DNA from: Chlorobium sp.
GTDB taxonomy: Bacteria > Bacteroidota > Chlorobiia > Chlorobiales > Chlorobiaceae
Reading direction: 5' to 3'
NCBI GenBank assembly: GCA_028282595.1
Contig: JANQHQ010000044.1
Span: 1-38,655, forward strand
Length of the DNA stretch: 38,655 nucleotides
The notes beneath the pieces were generated by a model. It saw only the letters and a program-made list of their open reading frames with translations, had not been told where the DNA came from and ran no database searches. The position numbers and the translations under genes were made by a program. Positions 6,771 through 14,016 of the stretch are shown here, one piece after another (the stretch's first letter is position 1; each line of letters opens with the position of its first letter).

Positions 6771-7530
6771 ATGTTTATCTGGTCCGATGACTACTCAAAA
6801 GAGTATCGACATTTTAAGCTGAGAAATAGATGTCCTGCTTGCGGTGCTTCGCAAGGAGGATTTTTGCGCTTGGTCAAGAGTGATGGGACTAAACTTCCAA
6901 CTATTTCCTTTCAACTAGATCCTGATGCTCATGTCGAATGTGTCAGGTGTCACACCAAGTTCTCTGTCTTTTCATCAAACGTAAACCAAAAGGAAAGTGT
7001 TGAATTTTCCATTCTTGAGCTCACTGAAACAAATCGAACAGAAGAGAGTATTGGAACTGAACATCGTGTCATAGATAATTCAGCGAGTTCAATTAGCCTA
7101 ACTAGGCGTTTTACAATTGCCAAAGAATGGACACAAGCTTGCAACATTGAGCAAGAGAATGTCAAAAAAAATATAGGTGAATTTGGTTTTGAAACGGGTG
7201 CAGTCGCAAAAATAGCGTTTAGTGTTGAAGAAATCTTAATAACTCGGTATTCAACGACGACAGAAACAAGGCGTTCTTATTCCGAAGAAGTATCGGTTAA
7301 TGTTCCCGCTAAAACTAAAGTCCGCATATCTTTTCACTGGAAATGCTTATGGCAACGTGGAGTTATCAAAGTGCAAACTCAGAACGGCTCAGAGATTCTG
7401 TTGCCTTATAAAATAGCGACAGGAATTACTTTTGACCAAACACAAACCGATGAGTCCAGCGAAAAATAAAAATATTTCTCGCCCAACTAAAAAATGCACC
7501 CGACCTCCTTCGTCGGCAGGTGATTTAAAC
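6723..7530 (+). mobile_element. Integron-type gene cassette carrying the zinc-ribbon gene
   Basis: The left boundary GTTGGGC (6723-6729) fits the attC right-core consensus GTTRRRY. The cassette's own attC begins with GCCCAAC (7481-7487), its exact reverse complement. That is the relation expected when a circular cassette has been inserted between G and TTRRRY. A single plus-strand gene fills the cassette, with about 40 bp of leader and 11 bp between its stop codon and attC. No integrase or attI is present in the window. Confidence 0.72.
6771..7469 (+). CDS. Zinc-ribbon protein of unknown function (cassette gene)
   Basis: I do not recognise a characterised family. From the ATG at 6771 the product has 232 residues; a TTG at 6765 is an alternative, and an AGGAG lies at 6756-6760. 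The N-terminal third holds CPAC (Cys21, Cys24) and CVRC (Cys57, Cys60), a likely zinc ribbon. The rest is rich in Ser, Thr and Val in alternating patterns, for example ITRYSTTTETRRSYSEEV followed by VNVPAKTKVRISFHWKCLW. This suggests a beta-sheet domain. No signal peptide or membrane span is visible. The gene is AT-rich, sits alone between matched cassette ends and has its own attC site, so it was probably acquired. A loose resemblance of the beta part to pore-forming or sheath-like folds is speculation. Confidence 0.7.
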   Translation: MFIWSDDYSKEYRHFKLRNRCPACGASQGGFLRLVKSDGTKLPTISFQLDPDAHVECVRCHTKFSVFSSNVNQKESVEFSILELTETNRTEESIGTEHRVIDNSASSISLTRRFTIAKEWTQACNIEQENVKKNIGEFGFETGAVAKIAFSVEEILITRYSTTTETRRSYSEEVSVNVPAKTKVRISFHWKCLWQRGVIKVQTQNGSEILLPYKIATGITFDQTQTDESSEK

Positions 7531-7537
7531 GTTATGC
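7481..7537 (+). other. Integron attC recombination site
   Basis: The site is 57 bp, near the short end of known attC lengths. It has left core GCCCAAC (7481-7487) and right core GTTATGC (7531-7537). Between them the left arm reads AAAT (7492-7495), one unpaired G (7496), CACC (7497-7500) and CGAC (7501-7504). The right arm reads GTCG (7512-7515), GGTG (7519-7522) and ATTT (7523-7526). The folded single strand thus has the paired stem and extrahelical base that integron integrases recognise. Confidence 0.8.
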
Positions 7538-8893
7538 CCCTAAAGGAAGATGATGAGTGATAGCAAAGTCATTGTCGTAGGTGCAGGGATTGCTGGGCTT
7601 GTTTCAGCTTACGAGCTAAATAAGCATGGACATGATGTTATAGTGCTTGAAGCTTCGCAAAGGGTCGGTGGTCGGATGATCACCGATTGCTCAAATGGAT
7701 ATCTCATTGATGGGGGCGCACAATTTCTTTCGAACTCATACCGGATATTGTCCGGTATCATAGAAGAACTTGGTATTTCGTCCGAGTATCTGGAAACAAA
7801 TCGATCAGTAGGAATCGTTCGACACGGCAGAATCCACAAGTTCAGATATGATAATGTATTTTCTCTTCTTACAGGTGGCTTGCTCGATTTTGGCGAATGG
7901 TTATCCCTTGGAATAGGTAGTTTCAGGTTGCTAAGGAAGACGAACAAACTTCCCATCAATGATTACTCGGCATGGATGGAATTTGACGATGAGGCGGCTG
8001 AATCATGGAGTAATGGTTATTATGGAAACACTATTACTGAGTATTTTGTAGAGCCTTTGCTTGAGGCGTTTTATTTTCAATCTCCAAGCAATACATCCAG
8101 GGCATTGCCAATAGCAATCAATGCGTTTGGCGCACACAAAGCCAAGACAATGACATTGGCCAATGGCATCGGTTCCTTGCCTGAACAAATGGCAAAGGAA
8201 TTGGACGTTCGATTGCATACGCCTGTCAGCAATGTACTTGTAACGCCAGACGGAGTTTCTGTTGCTGCACCTTCCCAAAGATTCGAAGCAGATAGAGTAA
8301 TTCTTGCAACGCCCGCGTATGTATCTAAAGATATTTATAGTTCTCCGAGCACACTGGAAAGAAAACTGTTAAATACGACTTATAGTAGCACCGTCAATAT
8401 AGCCATTGCACTGAAAAGCAAATTATCAAAAGAAATGTCGTTGGATGATATATACGGCGTTTGGGTACCACGTGCTGAACGTAAAGTAATTGCGGCTTTT
8501 ACGATTGAATCTCGAAAAGAGACCAATAGAGCTGGCTCTGGTGAACTTGTTCATGTCATGCTATCGGGTGAAGCGGGAAAAATGATGGTGGAGCAAGATG
8601 AGAGTCATATTCTCCAGAAGGTACTGGCAGAGATAGATCGATATATCCCTGGTATTTCAGAAAAAATAGCTTTCACGAGGGTTTATCGATGGAAAAATGC
8701 AGAGCCAAATTCCCCAGTAGGTCGATGCAAGGCGGTATTCGAGTATCGTAATGGAGTCACTACACGAAACAAGGTTGTTCTAGCTGGTGATTATTTGGGT
8801 ATGCCTTTTACAGAAGGCGCTGCAGAGACGGGGCATTGGGCGGCATCCATTGTAAATGTGGCATAACAAAACCATGCATCGAACAGCAAAAGC
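7531..8893 (+). mobile_element. Integron-type cassette carrying the oxidase gene, right end truncated
   Basis: The left boundary GTTATGC (7531-7537) and the internal core GCATAAC (8861-8867) are exact reverse complements, as required for one circularisable cassette. After GCATAAC the left half of an attC arm appears to continue (AAAACCATGCATCGAACAGC), but no right arm or GTTRRRY core follows. The sequence instead runs into the 3' end of the minus-strand thiamine-binding-like gene (stop at 8896-8898). The last attC is therefore broken at the island-backbone junction. Confidence 0.68.
7553..8866 (+). CDS. FAD-dependent amine oxidase / protoporphyrinogen oxidase-like protein (cassette gene)
   Basis: The 437-residue flavoprotein has an N-terminal Rossmann FAD site, VVGAGIAGLVSAYEL (residues about 8-22). 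This is followed by EASQRVGGRM, typical of the NAD(P)-binding-like amine oxidase / phytoene desaturase / protoporphyrinogen oxidase superfamily. The C-terminus has the second FAD motif, VVLAGDYLGMPFTEGAAETG. The substrate cannot be read from sequence; protoporphyrinogen, polyamine or carotenoid-type substrates are all possible. ATG codons at 7550 and 7553 are both possible; 7553 sits better after AAGGA. The gene begins about 20 bp after the cassette boundary, and its TAA overlaps the attC core GCATAAC. It is much AT-richer than purA next door. Confidence 0.85.
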   Translation: MSDSKVIVVGAGIAGLVSAYELNKHGHDVIVLEASQRVGGRMITDCSNGYLIDGGAQFLSNSYRILSGIIEELGISSEYLETNRSVGIVRHGRIHKFRYDNVFSLLTGGLLDFGEWLSLGIGSFRLLRKTNKLPINDYSAWMEFDDEAAESWSNGYYGNTITEYFVEPLLEAFYFQSPSNTSRALPIAINAFGAHKAKTMTLANGIGSLPEQMAKELDVRLHTPVSNVLVTPDGVSVAAPSQRFEADRVILATPAYVSKDIYSSPSTLERKLLNTTYSSTVNIAIALKSKLSKEMSLDDIYGVWVPRAERKVIAAFTIESRKETNRAGSGELVHVMLSGEAGKMMVEQDESHILQKVLAEIDRYIPGISEKIAFTRVYRWKNAEPNSPVGRCKAVFEYRNGVTTRNKVVLAGDYLGMPFTEGAAETGHWAASIVNVA

Positions 8894-8895
8894 CG

Positions 8896-9198
8896 CTACT
8901 CTCCCATCTTCCGCTTCACCGAAGCAACCTTATCCCCGATACCGACCTCCTTGTCACGCCGGTCGTCGATCTTGATGACGGTGTAGACCCGTTTCGTTCC
9001 GGCGGAAAAGAGGTGGCAGTGCAGCTTTTCGGCGACGGCGAAGAGTTCGGGCGCGGGGCCCGAAACGGTCGTGCCCATGTCGTGGAGGCGGTGGTCCAGG
9101 CCGCTCTCGTCGAGAATCGCTTCCAGTTGGGCGACTGCACTGCTGAAACCTTTCGATCTGCCGTCCTGGGGAATGACCGTGATATCCATGAGCGCCAT
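8896..9198 (-). CDS. MTH1187/YkoF-like thiamine-binding family small protein
   Basis: This is a 100-residue member of the MTH1187 family (ferredoxin-like fold, thiamine_BP superfamily). Members bind thiamine or its pyrimidine part, or are of unknown role. The start at 9198 gives MALMDITVIPQDGRS, which matches family N-termini; an in-frame extension to 9252 would overlap purA and is unlikely. Family features include the DITVIP first strand, the DHRLHDMGTTVSG core and the KIDDRRDKE segment. It follows purA, whose stop is at 9230, by about 30 bp, so cotranscription with engB-purA is likely. Its stop codon abuts the right edge of the cassette island. Confidence 0.82.
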   Translation of the reverse strand: MALMDITVIPQDGRSKGFSSAVAQLEAILDESGLDHRLHDMGTTVSGPAPELFAVAEKLHCHLFSAGTKRVYTVIKIDDRRDKEVGIGDKVASVKRKMGE

Positions 9199-9229
9199 GA
9201 TCGTGCGGTTTGTACCCCGGTAGGGGTGA

Positions 9230-10537
9230 TTAACGGAAAACGGTTTCTTCACGGCCGGGTCCGACCGAAATACAACTGACCGGCACGCCGGTTTCTTCCT
9301 CTATGAAATGAACGAACGCCCTCGAATCGGGGTGCATCTCCTCGAAGGTGCGCGCTCCGGCGTTCGAGGTGTTCCATCCCTTGAGCGTCCTGTAGACCGG
9401 TTCGACGCGGCTGAGCGTCTGGTCGTCGGTCGGAAAATCGACGATCTCCTTTCCGTCGAGCATGTAGGAGGTGCAGACGTCGACTTCCTCGAAGGCGTCG
9501 AGCACGTCGAGCTTCGTCAGAGCGAGCTCGGTCACGCCGTTGACAATGAGCGAGTAGCGAAGCGCGACAAGGTCGAGCCATCCGCAGCGCCTCTTGCGGC
9601 CCGTCGTGGCTCCGAACTCGTGACCGATCCTGCCGAGCTTCTCGCCGGTTTCATCGAGCAGTTCCGTCGGGAACGCACCGTTGCCCACGCGCGTCATATA
9701 CGCCTTGCAGACCCCGATGACGTTCTGGATATAGTTCGGCGCGATGCCCGAGCCCGTAGACGCCCCGCCGGATGTCGGGTTCGATGAAGTCACGTAGGGG
9801 TAGGTTCCGTGATCGACGTCGAGCAGGCAACCCTGCGCCCCTTCGAGCAGAACGCTTTTGCCTTCGCGCAGCTTCTTGTTCAGGAAGAGCTGCGTATTCT
9901 TCACATAGGGATTGATAATCTCGTCGAACTCCAGGTACTGCTGCACGATAGCCTCGACGTCGACCTCATCGGTCTCGTAGACGTTTCGTATGAGCTTGTT
10001 CTTGGCGTCGAGGTTATGGCGGAGCTTTTCCTCGAGCACGTCGCGGTGGAGCAGGTCGACGACCCGGATTCCCTTGCGGGCGAACTTGTCTTCGTAGCTC
10101 GGCCCTATGCCGCGGCCCGTGGTTCCGATTTTCCTGTTGTTCTGCGCGCTCTCGTGCAGGGAGTCGAGCAGCTTGTGGTAGGGCATGATGAGATGGGCGT
10201 TGTGGCTGATGAACAGACGGTCTTTCACGTCGTAGCCCTGTGCCTCAACCTGCCGTATCTCCTCGAGGAGGGCGGTCGGATCGATGACGACCCCGTTGCC
10301 GATAACGCAGACACAGCCCTCGTGGAAAATCCCGGAGGGGATGAGATGCAGAACGAGCGTCTTGTTGTCGAAACAGATCGTATGACCGGCGTTGGCGCCG
10401 CCCTGGTAGCGAACGACTATATCGTACTTCGAGGAGAGATAGTCCACCAGCTTGCCCTTGCCTTCGTCGCCGAACTGGGTGCCGACGATAACGGTTGCAG
10501 ACCCCGGGGGCCGGTTCATTGGCATGTTTTCTTTCAC
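9230..10537 (-). CDS. purA: Adenylosuccinate synthetase
   Basis: PurA joins IMP and aspartate using GTP to make adenylosuccinate, the first committed step to AMP, in the cytoplasm. The 435-residue protein has FGDEGKGK near residues 22-29, GGANAGHTI, the IMP/GTP-site segment GTTGRGIGPSYEDK, TSSNPTSGG, and GRKRRCGWLD toward the C-terminus. The C-terminus (SVGPGREETVFR) is typical. The GTG at 10537 is preceded by AGGAT at good spacing; an ATG four codons later is an alternative. It begins 15 bp after engB and probably shares its transcript, with the small thiamine-binding-like gene following. Confidence 0.97.
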   Translation of the reverse strand: MKENMPMNRPPGSATVIVGTQFGDEGKGKLVDYLSSKYDIVVRYQGGANAGHTICFDNKTLVLHLIPSGIFHEGCVCVIGNGVVIDPTALLEEIRQVEAQGYDVKDRLFISHNAHLIMPYHKLLDSLHESAQNNRKIGTTGRGIGPSYEDKFARKGIRVVDLLHRDVLEEKLRHNLDAKNKLIRNVYETDEVDVEAIVQQYLEFDEIINPYVKNTQLFLNKKLREGKSVLLEGAQGCLLDVDHGTYPYVTSSNPTSGGASTGSGIAPNYIQNVIGVCKAYMTRVGNGAFPTELLDETGEKLGRIGHEFGATTGRKRRCGWLDLVALRYSLIVNGVTELALTKLDVLDAFEEVDVCTSYMLDGKEIVDFPTDDQTLSRVEPVYRTLKGWNTSNAGARTFEEMHPDSRAFVHFIEEETGVPVSCISVGPGREETVFR

Positions 10538-10552
10538 GACAATCCTGTTTGT

Positions 10553-11167
10553 TTATCCTGTAGTGCAACCCGGAACGCCGTCCTGGAACGGCCCCAGGTA
10601 TCCGTCGAGCTTTTCGAGGAGCTGGTCACGCCCCTGCCCGGAAAGCGCCGAGTAATTTACAACAAATTCGGCTCTGTGCGAGAAACTTTCCCGTGCGCGC
10701 CGGACTCTCGTCCTCTCTTTCTGTTTCAGTTTGTCGTACTTGGTAAGAACGACGCCGAAGGGACGGGCGCAGGAGGAGAGAAAATCCATCATTTCCCGGT
10801 CCGACTCCATTTCGGGATGGCGCGAATCGACGAGCAGAATCACCAGGCGGATACGGTCGCGGACGGAGATATAGTCGCCGAGGAGCTTGCCCCAGAACCG
10901 TTTCATGCCTTTGTTCACCCGCGCGTAGCCGTAGCCGGGCAGATCGACGAAAAAGCACTCCCCGTTGACGAGGAAATAGTTGATGAGTTGCGTTTTTCCC
11001 GGCGTGGAACTTGTTTTCGCGAGGCCTTTCCTGCGAACGAGCGAATTGAGGAGGGAGGATTTCCCGACATTCGATCTTCCGACGAAAACTATCTCCGGAA
11101 AAGGCTCCCCGGGCAGTTGATCGAGAGCGGAAACACTTTTATAAAAATCTGCGTTTCGTATTTTCAT
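10553..11167 (-). CDS. engB: Ribosome biogenesis GTP-binding protein EngB/YsxC/YihA
   Basis: This is an essential small GTPase that assists late assembly of the large ribosomal subunit. The 204-residue protein shows the G motifs in order: G1 GRSNVGKS (residues 30-37), G2 around SSTPGKTQ, G3 DLPGYGYA, G4 TKYDK and G5 SALSG. The length is normal. It is divergent from cysS across a 141-bp gap that must hold promoters for both directions, though I cannot define them. It lies 15 bp before purA. Confidence 0.96.
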   Translation of the reverse strand: MKIRNADFYKSVSALDQLPGEPFPEIVFVGRSNVGKSSLLNSLVRRKGLAKTSSTPGKTQLINYFLVNGECFFVDLPGYGYARVNKGMKRFWGKLLGDYISVRDRIRLVILLVDSRHPEMESDREMMDFLSSCARPFGVVLTKYDKLKQKERTRVRRARESFSHRAEFVVNYSALSGQGRDQLLEKLDGYLGPFQDGVPGCTTG

Positions 11168-11308
11168 CTCATCGCTGCATCAGCATCCGGGAAGCTTCCG
11201 GCAAGTGACCGGAACAGCTCGATACGGCGCACTGCAAATGTCCCGAGGCGGTTAAATGGAAAAGCTAAAAACCTTGCGCCAAAAACCCAAATGTTTAACT
11301 TGTCCGTT

Positions 11309-12766
11309 ATGAGCCAGCGCGCACTGCATATCTACAACTCCCTCAGCCGCCAAAAGGAACCGTTCACGCCGCTGCACCCGGACATCGTGACCGTCTACGT
11401 CTGCGGTCCAACGGTCTACGGCCATGCTCATCTCGGGCACGCGAAAAGCTACGTCTCTTTCGATGTGGTCGTCAAATGGCTGCGCCACCTCGGTTACAGC
11501 GTCCGCTACGTGCAGAACATCACCGACGTCGGCCACCTGACGGACGATGCGGACGAGGGCGAGGACAAAATCATCAAGCAGGCCCGCCTGGAGCGAACGG
11601 ACCCGATGGAGATAGCCCAGCACTATACCCGCAGCTATTACGAGGACATGGACCGCATGGGCGTCGAACGGCCGAATATCGCGCCGACGGCGACCGGGCA
11701 CATCCCCGAACAGATCGCGCTCATCGAGAAGCTCGTCCGTGAAGGGCACGCCTACGAGGTCGACGGCAACGTCTACTTCTCGGTGGAATCCTTTCCGGAC
11801 TACGGCCGGCTCTCCGGCCGGACCGACCGCGAGGCCCGGCAGTCGAGCGGCCGCGTCGAATCGCGGGGCGAGAAACGCGATCCGGCAGACTTCGCTCTCT
11901 GGAAGAGGGCCGAACCGGGCCATATCATGAAATGGAACTCCCCCTGGGGTGAGGGCTATCCCGGCTGGCATGCGGAATGCTCGGCCATGGCGATGAAGTA
12001 TCTCGGGGAAACCATCGACATTCACGGCGGAGGCATGGAAAACAAGTTTCCGCACCACGACTGCGAGATCGCCCAGTCGGAAGCCGCGACCGGCAAGCCT
12101 TACGTGCGCTACTGGATGCACAACAACATGGTGACGGTCGACGGCACCAAGATGGGCAAATCGCTCGGCAACTTCATCAACCTGAAGGATATCTTCCGGC
12201 GGTTCTCTCCTGTCACGATCCGTTTCTTCATCCTCCAGTCCCACTACCGTTCCCCTCTCGACTTTTCCGAAACGGCCATGGACGCCTCGGAAACCGGGCT
12301 TGAAAAACTTCGCGATACCTGGCTGAGGCTTCAGGCGGCGGAAGAAGGATCGGGAACCCTCGATACGACCCCCTTCGTGGAACGCCTGACTGCGGCGATG
12401 AACGACGACTTCAACACACCGGTAGCCATATCGGTCCTGTTCGATTTTGCAAAAACCCTCAACGGCGCGCTCGCCGGAGAAGAGGGGCTGGACCGTGAAA
12501 GTCTCGAACGATGCACGGCTGTTTTCCGGACCTTCGGGCAGGATGTGCTGGGCATCCTTCAGGCTCCGTCATCCGGGGACGATCGGCCGGTGGAAACGGG
12601 CGGGGAAAAACTCGGCGCGGTCATGAACCTGCTGATCGACATCCGTTCGCGCGCCCGAGCGGATAAGGATTACGAGCTCAGCGACCTGATCCGCGACAAG
12701 CTCGCCGAGTCGGGCATCACTCTCAAGGATACCAGGGACGGAACCGAGTGGAGCGCTTCCTCCTGA
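11309..12766 (+). CDS. cysS: Cysteinyl-tRNA synthetase
   Basis: This class I synthetase charges tRNA-Cys. The reading frame is open far upstream, but the upstream part is antisense to purA and engB and is not protein-like. The start MSQRALHIYN at 11309 matches the family; an in-frame ATG at 11291 would add six residues. It has 485 residues. The zinc ligand Cys32 lies in YVCGPTVYG, the HIGH-type motif is HLGH (41-44), GWHAECSAM carries further zinc ligands, and the KMSKS-type loop is KMGKS. The stop codon lies inside an 8-bp hairpin shared with the converging manC region. Confidence 0.97.
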   Translation: MSQRALHIYNSLSRQKEPFTPLHPDIVTVYVCGPTVYGHAHLGHAKSYVSFDVVVKWLRHLGYSVRYVQNITDVGHLTDDADEGEDKIIKQARLERTDPMEIAQHYTRSYYEDMDRMGVERPNIAPTATGHIPEQIALIEKLVREGHAYEVDGNVYFSVESFPDYGRLSGRTDREARQSSGRVESRGEKRDPADFALWKRAEPGHIMKWNSPWGEGYPGWHAECSAMAMKYLGETIDIHGGGMENKFPHHDCEIAQSEAATGKPYVRYWMHNNMVTVDGTKMGKSLGNFINLKDIFRRFSPVTIRFFILQSHYRSPLDFSETAMDASETGLEKLRDTWLRLQAAEEGSGTLDTTPFVERLTAAMNDDFNTPVAISVLFDFAKTLNGALAGEEGLDRESLERCTAVFRTFGQDVLGILQAPSSGDDRPVETGGEKLGAVMNLLIDIRSRARADKDYELSDLIRDKLAESGITLKDTRDGTEWSASS

Positions 12767-12772
12767 AGCGCT
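12752..12772. terminator. Hairpin at the cysS stop codon
   Basis: AGCGCTTC (12752-12759) and GAAGCGCT (12765-12772) form a perfect 8-bp stem with a 5-base loop between the convergent cysS and manC genes. No T-run follows on either strand, so a strong intrinsic terminator is not certain. Confidence 0.4.
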
Positions 12773-12790
12773 TCGGGCGGTACGATATTT

Positions 12791-13906
12791 CTACAGGTAG
12801 TCGTCGAGACCTTCGCGGCGCAGCATGTCGACCACCATCTTTACATCCTGCGACCGGCCCTTGCGGCAGATCAAGAGGGCGTCCTCGGTGTCGATAACGA
12901 TGATATCGTCGAGGCCGACGATCGCAACAGCTTTTCCGCCCTCTTTTTTCACGAAATTGTTCGCCGCGTCCACCTGAAAAAGATTGCGCTCGCCCCGCTC
13001 GGAATCCGCGCCGTTTTTCCCGCCTATCTTGAGCGCATCGTCCCAGCTTCCGAGGTCGGCCCAACCGAAATCCCCGGCAAGCATGCAGACGCTTTCGGCC
13101 TTTTCCATGATGCCGAAATCGACCGATACGGGATGTATCCAGCTGTAGACGTCCTCGACAACCCTGCGCTCCGCCTGCGTACCTATGGCATCGTATATGC
13201 CGAGCAGATCCTTGTACAGATCGGGCATCGAACGCTCGAATTCCCTGCAGATCACGTCGAGATGCCAGATAAACATGCCGCTGTTCCAGTAGAAGTCCCC
13301 GCTGTCGATAAATTCCTGGGCGGTCTTGCGGTCCGGCTTCTCCGCAAAAGCCCTGACACTGTAGAGCGATATGTCGCCGTCCGGAGGAATGCATGTGTCC
13401 GAGCGGATTTTCTCCGTCTGGATATAGCCGTACCCCGGTTCCGGGCGGTCGGGCGAAACGCCGACCGTAACGATGCTTTTACGGTCCTGTGCGATCGAAA
13501 CACCCGCGTCGACGATTTTCCAGAACGCCTCTTCCTGGAGCACGAGCAGATCCGCGGGAAGAATGAGGGTCACCGCGTCCTTGTCGCGTTTTCGGATATA
13601 GGCCGTCGCGAGAGCGATACAGGGCGCGGTATCCCTCGCGGTCGGTTCGACGAGAATGTTTTCCCCGGGAAAATCGGGAAGGGTCCGCTGCATCATCTCC
13701 CTGCCCTGCGGGCTGGTCACGACGTAGGTGTTGGCGACCGGAATTCTCTGTCCGACCCGCGCAACGGTCGATTCGATCATCGTACCGCTTCCGAAAAGAT
13801 CGATAAACTGTTTGGGCCTCTTTTTCCGCGAACCGGGCCAGAGTAACGAACTGCCGGTTCCCCCGGCCATAATGACCGCATAGACCTGCTTCCCCTCGAA
13901 AACCAT
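12791..13906 (-). CDS. manC: Mannose-1-phosphate guanylyltransferase-like protein (ManC family), altered signature
   Basis: Family members make GDP-mannose from mannose-1-phosphate and GTP for polysaccharide synthesis and as precursor of GDP-fucose. The 371-residue protein corresponds to the nucleotidyltransferase domain without a fused isomerase cupin. Conserved parts include RPKQF (30-34), EPTARDTAP (87-95), GYGYIQ, EKPDR, YWNSGMFIW and FGWADLGSWD. Two usual features are changed. The GGxGTRLWPxSR loop reads GGTGSSLLWPGSR (15-27), lacking the arginine and gaining a residue. The PADH motif reads PADL (117-120). The enzyme may still act, or may have a shifted activity. It is convergent with cysS and divergent from rsmG. 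Confidence 0.85.
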   Translation of the reverse strand: MVFEGKQVYAVIMAGGTGSSLLWPGSRKKRPKQFIDLFGSGTMIESTVARVGQRIPVANTYVVTSPQGREMMQRTLPDFPGENILVEPTARDTAPCIALATAYIRKRDKDAVTLILPADLLVLQEEAFWKIVDAGVSIAQDRKSIVTVGVSPDRPEPGYGYIQTEKIRSDTCIPPDGDISLYSVRAFAEKPDRKTAQEFIDSGDFYWNSGMFIWHLDVICREFERSMPDLYKDLLGIYDAIGTQAERRVVEDVYSWIHPVSVDFGIMEKAESVCMLAGDFGWADLGSWDDALKIGGKNGADSERGERNLFQVDAANNFVKKEGGKAVAIVGLDDIIVIDTEDALLICRKGRSQDVKMVVDMLRREGLDDYL

Positions 13907-14016
13907 GACAGCATATTTATCCGTTCATCAGATATGGGATCGTTCATACATTATAGGTAATTTACGCTTATTTCGAATCGAATCCCGGCGGCGGGAAACG
14001 ACGCCTCCGGAAAAAG

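Noticed and set aside
9809..11308. A 500-codon N-terminal extension of cysS
   Set aside because: It is antisense to purA and engB. Cysteinyl-tRNA synthetase has its normal start at 11309 or 11291.
11168..11308. Riboswitch or T-box leader upstream of cysS
   Set aside because: The 141-bp gap has no T-box-like sequence and no convincing specifier or antiterminator stem, only a small near-palindrome around CCGGGAAGCTTCCGG.
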